In this document: positions 33,945 through 42,936 of the stretch, piece after piece
Layout of the letters: the number at the start of each line of letters is the position of its first letter
Position numbering within the stretch: the first letter of the stretch is position 1
Origin: Gordonia soli NBRC 108243
Lineage (GTDB): Bacteria > Actinomycetota > Actinomycetes > Mycobacteriales > Mycobacteriaceae
Direction: 5' to 3'
DNA length: 64,000 nucleotides
Assembly: GCF_000334455.1 (NCBI RefSeq)
Contig: NZ_BANX01000008.1
Coordinates: forward strand, 237,706 to 301,705
Notes under the pieces: model-generated
What the model was told of the DNA's origin: nothing
Seen by the model: only the letters and a program-made list of their open reading frames with translations
The model's database searches: none
Translations under genes and position numbers: made by a program

Positions 33945-35012
33945 TCAGCTGTTGTAGAGGTCCTCGAGCTGGTCGATGGTCTTGCCCGACGCGTCGGTGA
34001 TGATGTCGAGGATCTTGGGATAGACCCGCGAGTTGGAACTCACGATCGACACGTGGTCCTCGCCGTCGGCGATGACCAGGTCACCGATGCCCTTCCGGCG
34101 CTCGACCGCGTCGATGTAGCGCTCCGACAGGATCGGCGGGACCAGGGTGTCCTTGTTGCCGTGGACCGCGATCACCGGCATCGTCGGGTCGATGTTCTGG
34201 ATCGGGTCGACCGATGCGTAACGCTGGGGCACCTGCTCGGGGGTGCCGCCGAGGACGGTGACGATCCGGTCGTTGCCGTGATGCGCCGCGTAGACCATGT
34301 CCAGCGGGCCGGCGAGGGACACGACCCTCGTCGGCCGGAACTTCGGGTTCGCGCCGACCTCGTTGGGGTTCAACTCGTTCCGGGTCCCCGACCACATCGC
34401 CAACTGGGCGCCGGCACTGTGCCCGACGACCAGTTCGTCGTCGGTGGTGATCTGCGGGTACTTCTTGTCGATCTCGACGACGTGGTCGAGTGCGTCTGCG
34501 ACGTCGGTGAATGTGGTCGGGAATCCGCCGCCGGAACCCACCCGCCGATATTCGATGTTGTAGACCGCCATCCCGCGCTTCGCGAGATCCATCGCGTACG
34601 GACGCATCGTGCCCGCGTCCAGCTTCGACTTCCAGGAACCGCCATGGATCAGCACCACGAGCGGGATGGTGTCGACCTTCTGGTCACCCGCGGGCAGATA
34701 GAACTCTCCCCAGTTCTGCTGTGGATCCCGGGTGCCACGGGTCGGGTAGTCGATGCGGTGGACGGTGATCTCGTCGAGTCGCTCCACCGGCCCGGCGGCG
34801 CCACCCGCCCCGGCGCGTGACGACGACACCGCGGCGGCACCCGATTCGGCCGCGTCCGTCGAGCTGTCCGAGTCCGATCCGGATCCACAGCCGGCGACGA
34901 GCACCGCCACGACGGCGGTCAGGACGACAGACGTTCTCCGGATCGGCGGCACGGCAGCTCTTCTCACTCGGCGACCGCCGGATGCGATCGAACATCCTCC
35001 GGATTCTCGCAT
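33945..35012 (-). CDS. Lipoprotein alpha/beta hydrolase (carboxylesterase-like)
   Basis: 355 residues. A signal peptide with lipobox VLVAGC near residue 37-42 predicts lipid anchoring, followed by a Ser/Ala/Gly-rich linker. The hydrolase domain has the oxyanion motif LIHGGSWKSK, nucleophile elbow VVGHSAGAQ, the acid residue near HGNKDTLVP and the catalytic His in EDHVSIV. This resembles BD-FAE/esterase-type enzymes. The n-region is long, so a downstream GTG may be the real start. Substrate unknown; it acts on the outer face of the membrane. Confidence 0.85.
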   Translation of the reverse strand: MRESGGCSIASGGRRVRRAAVPPIRRTSVVLTAVVAVLVAGCGSGSDSDSSTDAAESGAAAVSSSRAGAGGAAGPVERLDEITVHRIDYPTRGTRDPQQNWGEFYLPAGDQKVDTIPLVVLIHGGSWKSKLDAGTMRPYAMDLAKRGMAVYNIEYRRVGSGGGFPTTFTDVADALDHVVEIDKKYPQITTDDELVVGHSAGAQLAMWSGTRNELNPNEVGANPKFRPTRVVSLAGPLDMVYAAHHGNDRIVTVLGGTPEQVPQRYASVDPIQNIDPTMPVIAVHGNKDTLVPPILSERYIDAVERRKGIGDLVIADGEDHVSIVSSNSRVYPKILDIITDASGKTIDQLEDLYNS

Positions 35013-35054
35013 GAATTTTCGATCCGCCAGCCTGAATCGCCGGCCGTCTCGAAC

Positions 35055-36446
<1,392 letters not shown>

Positions 36447-36537
36447 CTATCGATCGACAGGAATGATCTGGGCGAACCGTGTCCGACGTCTCGCCCGCGA
36501 CACCACCGGTCGACTCAGCGGGTCGGCACCTCCCGGG

Positions 36538-37806
36538 TCAGCCGCGCGTGCCGCCGTAATACCGCCCGAGGAAGTCGTCGCGGTATGCCTCGTAATCGCC
36601 CTCGACGATCGCCTCCCGCGCGCGATCGACCATCGCGACGATGAACGCGACGTTGTGCAGGGTCGCGAGGGTCGACGCGAGTCCTTCCTTCGCCTTGAAC
36701 AGGTGGTGCAGGTAGGCCCTCGAGTACTGCGACGTGTAGTTCTCGACCTCGCCGTCCAACGGCCGGAAGTCGTCCCGGTAGCGCGCGTTGGTGACGTTGT
36801 ACCGACCGTCGAGCGAGTAGATGGCGCCGTTGCGCGCCACCCGCGTCGGCGACACACAGTCGAAGGTGTCGGCACCGTTCTCGATCGCGGTGAAGACGTC
36901 GTCGGGTTCGCTGATCCCCAGCAGGTGGCGGGGCTTGTCGTCGGGCAGCTCGTCGGTGACCCACCCGACGATGGTGCCCAGGTTGGACTTCTCCAGCGCG
37001 CCACCGATCCCGTATCCCCCGAACCCGCGTCCCCCCTCGGACTGGTCACGATCGCTGGCGGCGACGAGGTCACGAGAGGCCTGTCGCCGCAGGTCCTCGT
37101 AGTGGGCTCCCTGGATGACACCCCACAGCGACTGCTGCGGACGATGGGCACGTTCGAGGCTCAGCCGATTGTGTTCGGCGAGGCAGCGGATGGCCCAGAG
37201 TCGGGTTCGTTCGAGCGACGTCTCCTGATAGGCACGGGTGTTCATCAGTGTCGTCAGCTCGTCGAAGGCGAAGATGATGTCGGCGCCCAGCTGGTGCTGG
37301 ATCTGCATGGACACCTCGGGGGTGAACCGGTGCGTCGACCCGTCGAGATGTGACTTGAAGGTCACCCCGTCGTCGTCGACGAGCGCGAGACGCTCCTTGC
37401 CCGGGGCGATGATCGAGTCGTCGGGTGAAGTCTTCTCGATCTCCATCGCGATGACCTTCTTGAAGCCGGCGCCGAGCGACATGACCTGGAACCCGCCACT
37501 GTCGGTGTAGGTGGGCCCGGGCCAGTTCATGAAGCGCCCGAGGCCGCCGGCCGCGTCGATGATCTCCGGCCCGGGCTGGAGGTAGAGGTGATAGGCGTTG
37601 GCCAGCACGGCCTGCGCGCCGAGCGCCGCGACCGACTCCGGGAGCACCGTCTTCACGGTCGCCTTGGTGCCCACCGGGACGAAGGCCGGCGTCTGGATCT
37701 CACCGTGCGGGGTGGAGATCGTCCCGGTCCGCCCACGCGTGCCGGGCAGCGTCGCGCCGACGGTGAAGCTGTGGTCGGGGGTCAGTCCGGTACTGCTGAT
37801 CGTCAC
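36538..37806 (-). CDS. tgt: tRNA-guanine transglycosylase homologue without zinc-site cysteines
   Basis: 422 residues from GTG 37806, which has GGGAAG eight bases upstream. TGT exchanges guanine-34 of GUN tRNAs for preQ1 or queuine. Active-site blocks are present: YTDSGGFQVMSLG (general acid/base Asp), ADIIFAFDELT and DTFDCVSPTRVARNG (nucleophilic Asp). The C-terminal zinc site, normally CxCxxC plus a His (DCDCYTC in other bacteria), reads LDGEVENYTSQYSRAYLHHL: all three cysteines are missing although the downstream His (ATLHNVAF) remains. The base-recognition loop reads GYGIGGALEKSNLG, as I recall for other actinobacterial homologues. It shares the window with gluQ, which acts on the product. 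Confidence 0.87.
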   Translation of the reverse strand: MTISSTGLTPDHSFTVGATLPGTRGRTGTISTPHGEIQTPAFVPVGTKATVKTVLPESVAALGAQAVLANAYHLYLQPGPEIIDAAGGLGRFMNWPGPTYTDSGGFQVMSLGAGFKKVIAMEIEKTSPDDSIIAPGKERLALVDDDGVTFKSHLDGSTHRFTPEVSMQIQHQLGADIIFAFDELTTLMNTRAYQETSLERTRLWAIRCLAEHNRLSLERAHRPQQSLWGVIQGAHYEDLRRQASRDLVAASDRDQSEGGRGFGGYGIGGALEKSNLGTIVGWVTDELPDDKPRHLLGISEPDDVFTAIENGADTFDCVSPTRVARNGAIYSLDGRYNVTNARYRDDFRPLDGEVENYTSQYSRAYLHHLFKAKEGLASTLATLHNVAFIVAMVDRAREAIVEGDYEAYRDDFLGRYYGGTRG

Positions 37807-37876
37807 GTCGACATCTTCCCAGGTCCGCACGGCAGCGCCCAAAAGTGCGCGGTTCCGTGGGGACCGGTCGGTTCGC

Positions 37877-37882
37877 TACGGT
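37877..37882 (+). promoter_or_regulatory. Candidate leaderless -10 box (TACGGT)
   Basis: TACGGT is six bases before ATG 37889 of the lipoprotein gene, with no ribosome-binding site between. Confidence 0.4.
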
Positions 37883-37888
37883 GAAGCC

Positions 37889-38344
37889 ATGCCGCCGCGT
37901 TCTCGTCCTGTCGTCCGTCGCGTCCTGCTCCTCGCACCGCTGGTCGCGGTGGCCCTCGCCGTGGTGCTGGTGGGTTGCGGGACCGAGCAGGAGTCGCCCG
38001 GCAGCGCCTCGTCGGCGTCGGTCGGGACGGTGTCGGAGAACCCGAGCGCATCGGTGGTCGGCGGGCCTCGACCCGCCACCCCGGTCTCCTCGGTGCCGCG
38101 CAGCACCCACATCCAGGGCACCGACTGCGGTGAGACCCGCGGACCCGACGGCGCGCTGGAGATCGTGGTCCTCGCCGGCGGCGTCGACTGCGGCACCGCC
38201 ACGAAGATCGCCCAGGAGTACGGACCGAAGATCGCCACCGGTCAGCCGACGACCGTCTCCGGATGGCAGTGCGGACTCGCCGACACCGCGGGCGTTCTCG
38301 CGACATGCACCAAGGGCTCGGACCGCATCGGCTTTCTGCCCTGA
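37889..38344 (+). CDS. Small lipoprotein of unknown function
   Basis: 151 residues. The signal peptide has a basic start (MPPRSRPVVRRVLLL) and lipobox VVLVGC near residue 30, followed by a Ser-rich linker. The mature domain (about 75 residues) has four cysteines (GTDCGE, GVDCGTA, WQCGLA, ATCTKG), suggesting two disulfides and an extracytoplasmic fold. It diverges from tgt. The Cys-patterned domain resembles small secreted actinobacterial proteins, but I do not recognise a named family. Confidence 0.75.
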   Translation: MPPRSRPVVRRVLLLAPLVAVALAVVLVGCGTEQESPGSASSASVGTVSENPSASVVGGPRPATPVSSVPRSTHIQGTDCGETRGPDGALEIVVLAGGVDCGTATKIAQEYGPKIATGQPTTVSGWQCGLADTAGVLATCTKGSDRIGFLP

Positions 38345-38416
38345 GCGGTACCGCGCGGGTGCCCGGGCGCCCGAACACTTGACCCTGACGTGACGTCAGG
38401 CCGGAAGGTGGCCGAT

Positions 38417-39205
38417 GTGAGCGAGACGAGACGTGCCGGAACAGGGCGCACCGTCGGTGACATCGCCCGGATGGTCGGGGTCAGTGTCCGCACGTTGCAC
38501 CACTACGACCAGATCGGTCTGGTCATCCCGTCGCAGCGTTCGAACTCGGGGTACCGGTTGTACTCCGACGCCGACATGGAGCGCCTCCACCAGGTCCTGA
38601 CCTATCGGGAACTGGGTTTCGTCCTCGAGCAGATCGCGACCCTGCTCGACGATCCGGACGCGGATGCCCTGGCGCATCTGCGATCTCAGCGAGAGCTGCT
38701 GACCGAGCGGATCGATCGCTTGCACCGGATGGTCGCAGCTGTGGAGGAGATGATGAACGCGAAGAAGGAAGGTATCCAGCTCACCGCCGAGGAACAGGTC
38801 GAGATCTTCGGCGACGACTGGCTCGGCGACGAGTACGCCGCCGAGGCACAGGAGCGATGGGGCGACACCGACGCCTGGGCGCAGAGCCAGGCACGGACCG
38901 CGACGTTCTCCAAGGACGACTGGAAGCGGATCGCCGCGGAGAACGAGGCCATGGAGCAACGGTTCGCCGATGCTCTGGCGGCCGGTGTGGTCGCGGGTTC
39001 GGCCGAGGCGAACGCGCTGGCCGAGGAACACCGTGCGTCGATCAACCGCTACTACGACTGCGGGCACGAGATGCAGGTGTGCCTCGGTGAGATGTACATC
39101 GCCGACCAGCGTTTCACCGAGCACTACGACGGCCGGGCACCTGGCCTGGCGCAGTTCGTGCGCGACATCATCGTCGCGAACGCGGAGCAGCAGGGCGTCG
39201 GTTAG
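38417..39205 (+). CDS. MerR-family regulator with TipAS domain
   Basis: 262 residues from GTG 38417, with GGAAGG eight bases upstream. The N-terminal MerR winged helix is VGDIARMVGVSVRTLHHYDQIGLVIPSQRSNSGYRLY. A coiled-coil linker leads to a TipAS antibiotic-recognition domain (TFSKDDWKRIAAENEAMEQRF, HRASINRYYDCGHEMQVCLGEMY, FTEHYDGRAPGLAQF). TipA-type proteins activate transcription on binding thiopeptides or other ligands and often autoregulate. No drug transporter is adjacent. Confidence 0.9.
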   Translation: MSETRRAGTGRTVGDIARMVGVSVRTLHHYDQIGLVIPSQRSNSGYRLYSDADMERLHQVLTYRELGFVLEQIATLLDDPDADALAHLRSQRELLTERIDRLHRMVAAVEEMMNAKKEGIQLTAEEQVEIFGDDWLGDEYAAEAQERWGDTDAWAQSQARTATFSKDDWKRIAAENEAMEQRFADALAAGVVAGSAEANALAEEHRASINRYYDCGHEMQVCLGEMYIADQRFTEHYDGRAPGLAQFVRDIIVANAEQQGVG

Positions 39206-39242
39206 CAGTCCCGCCGACGAACGTCGGTGACCCGTCGATCCC

Positions 39243-39273
39243 GTTCCCGCTCATCCGCCGGGTGAGCGGGAAC
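39243..39273. terminator. Hairpin between convergent merR-type and iclR-type genes
   Basis: GTTCCCGCTCA (39243-39253) and TGAGCGGGAAC (39263-39273) pair perfectly over 11 bases with a nine-base loop, between two convergent stop codons. It probably acts in both directions. Confidence 0.7.
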
Positions 39274-39299
39274 GAATCGTTTCGGAGTCCCGAGCCCGG

Positions 39300-40091
39300 T
39301 CACCGCGGGATCGACTGGACGATCCGCGAGATCGACGCGGCCGCGGAACGGACCCGGTCGACCTTCTCGTCAAGCGCCTCGCCGTCGAACGCCTCGACCC
39401 GCCCACCGATGCTGATCGAGGCAACCACCGCGCCTGCGCGATCGAAGATCGGCGCCGCCACCGCTGCAACCCCCGCGAGATAATCGGCGTTGCTGATCGA
39501 GTACCCCGCCGCTCGGATCTCTTCGAGATGGGTGGCGAGGCGCGCGGTGTCGGTGATGGTCCGGTCGGTGAACGACGGCAGGACGTCGGCGAGCCAGCGA
39601 CGACGGATCTCCTCGGAGTGGGCCAACATCACCGTGGGGCCCGCCGCGGCGTGGTACGGCATCACCGAACCGATCGAGATGCCCGCCACGACAAGGGGAT
39701 TGCGCCCCTCGAGTTTGTCGATGCACACGGCCCCCTGCTCCGATGGCACCATCAGGTACGCGGTGTCACCGAAGGTGTTCGCCAGATCGACCATGTACGG
39801 CTGTGCCGCCGAACGGATGTCGAGTCGGACGAGTGCCGCCGACCCGACCTCGAAGGCCCGCATCGCGATCCGGTACCCGCCGTCGTCGTTCCGGTTCACC
39901 CACCCGGCATGGATCAGGGTCGCCATGAGGCGATGGACCGTCGTCTTGTTCATGCCGCTGGCCGCAGTCAGCTCGTTGAGCGTCCAGAACGGCCGATCGG
40001 TGCCGAAGTGCTCGAGCAGCGAGCACGCCTTGAGGACGGCGCCGACCACCTCGCGGTTCGACTGGCCCTCGGCCTCAGCGGGAACTCCCAC
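39300..40091 (-). CDS. IclR-family transcriptional regulator
   Basis: 263 residues from GTG 40091. The N-terminal winged helix (WTLNELTAASGMNKTTVHRLMATLIHAGWV) is followed by an IclR effector domain (YMVDLANTFGDTAYLMVPSEQGAVCIDKLEG, GSVMPYHAAAGPTVMLAH, AAVAAPIFDRAGAVVASISIGG). It diverges from the lyase/hydratase/transporter operon. Two adjacent palindromes just downstream of that operon's likely transcription start are candidate binding sites, so repression relieved by a pathway intermediate is inferred. Confidence 0.9.
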   Translation of the reverse strand: MGVPAEAEGQSNREVVGAVLKACSLLEHFGTDRPFWTLNELTAASGMNKTTVHRLMATLIHAGWVNRNDDGGYRIAMRAFEVGSAALVRLDIRSAAQPYMVDLANTFGDTAYLMVPSEQGAVCIDKLEGRNPLVVAGISIGSVMPYHAAAGPTVMLAHSEEIRRRWLADVLPSFTDRTITDTARLATHLEEIRAAGYSISNADYLAGVAAVAAPIFDRAGAVVASISIGGRVEAFDGEALDEKVDRVRSAAASISRIVQSIPR

Positions 40092-40165
40092 AGGTACTCA
40101 CTCACTTCCCGTGTCTACGCGCGATGGGTACCGACATCTTACGAACAGCTTCGGACCGACATCGC

Positions 40166-40194
40166 TTGACTTGTGACCCACGCCACCCTACCGT
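40166..40194 (+). promoter_or_regulatory. Promoter of the lyase/hydratase operon
   Basis: TTGACT (40166-40171) and TACCGT (40189-40194) are 17 bases apart, one of the best -35/-10 pairs in the window. The predicted transcription start near 40201 lies just before the paired palindromes. Confidence 0.65.
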
Positions 40195-40204
40195 TCGTAT
40201 CGAG

Positions 40205-40231
40205 ATGCGAAACGCATTCCGCATAACGGAA
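40205..40231 (+). promoter_or_regulatory. Paired palindromes, candidate IclR-type operators
   Basis: ATGCG-AAA-CGCAT (40205-40217) and TTCCG-CATAA-CGGAA (40217-40231) share one base. The second has the TTCCG-N5-CGGAA form reported for several IclR-family operators. Their place just after the predicted start of transcription suits repression. Confidence 0.6.
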
Positions 40232-40244
40232 CGGAGTTGATCAC

Positions 40245-41114
40245 ATGGGCGCGCCCTCGCTCAAGGACCTCACATCGCGCGGCCTGGTCTATGCACCCGG
40301 CGTCTGGGACGGACTGACGGCCCGCCTCGCAGACCAAGCGGGTTTCAGCGCCTTGTGCGCATCCGGATTCGCGGTCTCGGCGGCCCTCGGCCTGCCGGAC
40401 GCCGAGCTCTACACGATGTCGGAGAATCTGCAGGCAGTTCGCACGATCCACGCCGCATCGAAGCTGCCGCTGGTCGCCGACATCGATACCGGCTACGGCA
40501 ATGCCGTCAATGCCGCCAGGACCGCGACCGCATTCGTCGACGCCGGCGTGCAGGGGATGTTCATGGAGGATCAGGTCTCGCCGAAGTCGTGCCCGATCTG
40601 CGTCGGGGACCCGGTCGACCTCATCACCGAAGAGGAGGCGACGGGCAAGATCCGTGCCGTTCGCGACTCGATCCCCGACGAGGTCCTCCTCGTGGCTCGG
40701 ACCGACGCCCGCGGCGATGAGGCGCTGCACCGGGCCACCGCGTACGTCGACGCAGGCGCCGACATGATCATGCCGGTCACCAAGACCTTCACGACCGTCG
40801 ACGAATGGGCACGGTGCCACGACGAGGTCGGGGTCCCGCTGATGGCCACCCTCACCGCATCGACCTGGACCGAACGCGAGTTCACCCCCGAGGTGCTCGA
40901 TCAGATCGGGGTGCGGCTCGCATTGCTACCGACACAGATCCTGATGTCGGTCACCGGCGCTGCGCAGGAGACGTTGCGCAGGCTGGTCTCCGGAGAAGCA
41001 CCGGCCGAGGTGAGCGCGGATGCGATGCCGCATCATGAGTTCGTCGACCTGATCGGCTTCGGAGAGGTCGAGGCCATGCAACGCAAGTATCTTCCGACCG
41101 AGCGGACCCGGTGA
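40245..41114 (+). CDS. Isocitrate lyase/PEP mutase-superfamily lyase
   Basis: 289 residues. The family core is visible: PGVWDGLTARLADQAGF, PLVADIDTGYGNAVNAARTA (metal-binding Asp), GMFMEDQVSPKSCPIC (catalytic-loop Lys/Cys region), EVLLVARTDARGDEALHRA. Members include 2-methylisocitrate lyase, oxaloacetate hydrolase, carboxyphosphonoenolpyruvate mutase and 2,3-dimethylmalate lyase. It is the first gene of a tightly overlapping operon with aconitase-type large and small subunits, which favours a C-C lyase acting on a 2-hydroxy-dicarboxylate made by that hydratase. CGGAG lies about eight bases before the ATG. Confidence 0.85.
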   Translation: MGAPSLKDLTSRGLVYAPGVWDGLTARLADQAGFSALCASGFAVSAALGLPDAELYTMSENLQAVRTIHAASKLPLVADIDTGYGNAVNAARTATAFVDAGVQGMFMEDQVSPKSCPICVGDPVDLITEEEATGKIRAVRDSIPDEVLLVARTDARGDEALHRATAYVDAGADMIMPVTKTFTTVDEWARCHDEVGVPLMATLTASTWTEREFTPEVLDQIGVRLALLPTQILMSVTGAAQETLRRLVSGEAPAEVSADAMPHHEFVDLIGFGEVEAMQRKYLPTERTR

Positions 41115-42400
41115 GCACGATGGGACACACGATCACCGAGAAGATCCTCGCCCGGACCGCCGGCCCGGCCCCCGCCCGCGCGGGCGAGAACCGCGCAGTC
41201 CGCGCCGGCGAGAACCACGCCGTTCGGCCCGCGCGGATGATCGCCTACGACTTCCCCGGCTACACCGATGTGATGTTCCGCCAGATGCGAGACGACTTCG
41301 GCATCACCGAACTGGACGACCCGAGCCGCTACGTCGTGTTCATCGACCACATGCTGACCAAGAACAACGAGCGCGAGACCGAGGTCCACCAGGTCACCCG
41401 TGACTGGTGTGAGTTCTACGGGATCGAATTGCACGAGGGTCAGGGCATCGGGCACCAGCTGACAGCCGAACTCGGCCTCGCGGTCCCGGGCGAGTTCCTC
41501 GTCCACTTCGACGGCCACATCAGCGGGATCGGTGCGTTCAACGCCCTCGGCTGGGGCATCCGGCGCGACCTGATCGAGGCGTGGGTGACCGGTCAGATCC
41601 ATGTCGACATCCCCGCGACCACCCGTTTCGATCTCGTCGGCGAGTTCCCCGACGGCGTCGACAGTCGCGACCTGGTCCACACCATCATCGAGATGGTCGG
41701 TGCCGACGGCTGCGCCCATCAGGTCATGGAGTTCGGTGGCCCCGGTGCGCGCCAGATGAAGATCGACCACCGGCAGGGGTTGTGCGGGATGGCGATGTTC
41801 ACCGGGGCGGTGTCCGCGATCTTCGAGCCGGACGAGGTCTCACTGGCCTATGTGCGGGACGTCGCCCGCACCGCATTCGAGCCGGTGCACCCCGATCCCG
41901 ATGCCGACTATGCGGCGCGCTACACCATCGACCTGAGCACACTCGTCCCCAAGGTCGTCACGCCGGGGTCGGCGCGGGTCGCGAACACCACGACGGCACG
42001 CGATCTCGCCGGGACACCGATCACGCGGGCGTTCATCGGCTCGTGTGCGAGCGGTCGGATCGAGGACCTGCGGGCCGCCGCACTGGTGTTGGACGGCCGG
42101 ACGATCGCGCCGACGGTGGAGCTCAACGTGGTCCCCACGTCGCGCGAAGTCCACGAACAGGCTGAGCGCGAAGGGATTCTCGACGTACTGCGATCGGCCG
42201 GTGCCACCATCGCGGTGTCCAGTTGCGACTTCTGCTTCGGTTACCAGCAGCCGCTGCAGTCGGGCGAGAACTGCATCTCCACCGGTGTGCTCAACATCTC
42301 GGGCCGCATGGGGAGCCCGGACGCCAACATCTACATGGGGTCCCCGTACACCGTCGCCGCGAGTGCACTGAGCGGCTCCATCGCGGAGTCCGCGCGATGA
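41111..42400 (+). CDS. Aconitase/LeuC-type hydro-lyase large subunit
   Basis: 429 residues from GTG 41111 (GTGA overlap with the lyase stop). The three cluster cysteines of the aconitase superfamily are seen as FIGSCASGRIEDLRAA and SSCDFCFGYQQPL, with TEKILARTAG at the start, FIDHMLTKNN, and IHVDIPATTRFDLVGEFP. This is the LeuC/DmdA layout. With the next gene it forms a two-subunit [4Fe-4S] dehydratase/hydratase; the substrate may be dimethylmaleate, citraconate or another methylated C4-C6 dicarboxylate. An Ala/Arg-rich repeat (ARAGENRAVRAGENHAVRPA) is inserted near residue 25. Confidence 0.85.
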   Translation: MSTMGHTITEKILARTAGPAPARAGENRAVRAGENHAVRPARMIAYDFPGYTDVMFRQMRDDFGITELDDPSRYVVFIDHMLTKNNERETEVHQVTRDWCEFYGIELHEGQGIGHQLTAELGLAVPGEFLVHFDGHISGIGAFNALGWGIRRDLIEAWVTGQIHVDIPATTRFDLVGEFPDGVDSRDLVHTIIEMVGADGCAHQVMEFGGPGARQMKIDHRQGLCGMAMFTGAVSAIFEPDEVSLAYVRDVARTAFEPVHPDPDADYAARYTIDLSTLVPKVVTPGSARVANTTTARDLAGTPITRAFIGSCASGRIEDLRAAALVLDGRTIAPTVELNVVPTSREVHEQAEREGILDVLRSAGATIAVSSCDFCFGYQQPLQSGENCISTGVLNISGRMGSPDANIYMGSPYTVAASALSGSIAESAR

Positions 42401-42936
42401 GCGCGTATCCGCCGCCGCCCGACCTCATCGAAGGTCGGGTCGCCTGGATCTTCGGCGACGACTTCGACATCGATCTCGTCGTCGGCGTCTCGAACATCAA
42501 GTCGTACGACGCCGATCATCTGCGGTCGGTGTGTATGGGTGCCTACGACCCGGACTTCGCCGATCGGGTGCGGCCCGGCGACATCATCGTCGGCGGACGC
42601 AATTTCGGGTACGGACATCCGCACTATCCACCGATGGTCGCCCTGCGCAATGCCGGGATCTCCGCCATCGTCGCGGAGTCGTTCTCGCCGGGCTTCTGGC
42701 GAGGAGAGACCTTCAACGGGATGCCACTGATCACCATCCCGGGGGTTTCGTCGACGGTGTCCACCGACGAAGCGATCTTGCTCGACTGGCGCACCGCCAC
42801 GCTCCGAACCGCCGGTGGCGCCGAGATCGTCGGACACCCTCCGAATCCCCGGACCATCCAGATCATCGAAGCAGGTGGCTCGTACCAACTCCTGCTCACC
42901 GAACACTCACCCGCTCGACAAGGACAGACTCGATGA
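42397..42936 (+). CDS. Aconitase/LeuD-type hydro-lyase small subunit
   Basis: 179 residues from ATG 42397, overlapping the large-subunit stop (ATGA). The swivelling-domain motifs are GRVAWIFGDDFDIDLVVG, IIVGGRNFGYGHPHYPPMVAL and AESFSPGFWRGETFNGMPLI, as in LeuD/DmdB. Partner of the preceding subunit. The substrate-defining loop (GGRNFGYGHPHYPP) differs from the GxNFGxGSSREH of isopropylmalate isomerase, so leucine biosynthesis is unlikely. Confidence 0.85.
   Translation: MSAYPPPPDLIEGRVAWIFGDDFDIDLVVGVSNIKSYDADHLRSVCMGAYDPDFADRVRPGDIIVGGRNFGYGHPHYPPMVALRNAGISAIVAESFSPGFWRGETFNGMPLITIPGVSSTVSTDEAILLDWRTATLRTAGGAEIVGHPPNPRTIQIIEAGGSYQLLLTEHSPARQGQTR

Noticed and set aside
41111..42936. Assignment of the LeuC/LeuD-like pair as isopropylmalate isomerase
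   Set aside because: The small-subunit loop lacks the usual NFGxGSSREH sequence, and the neighbours are a lyase and a carboxylate carrier, not leucine biosynthesis genes.
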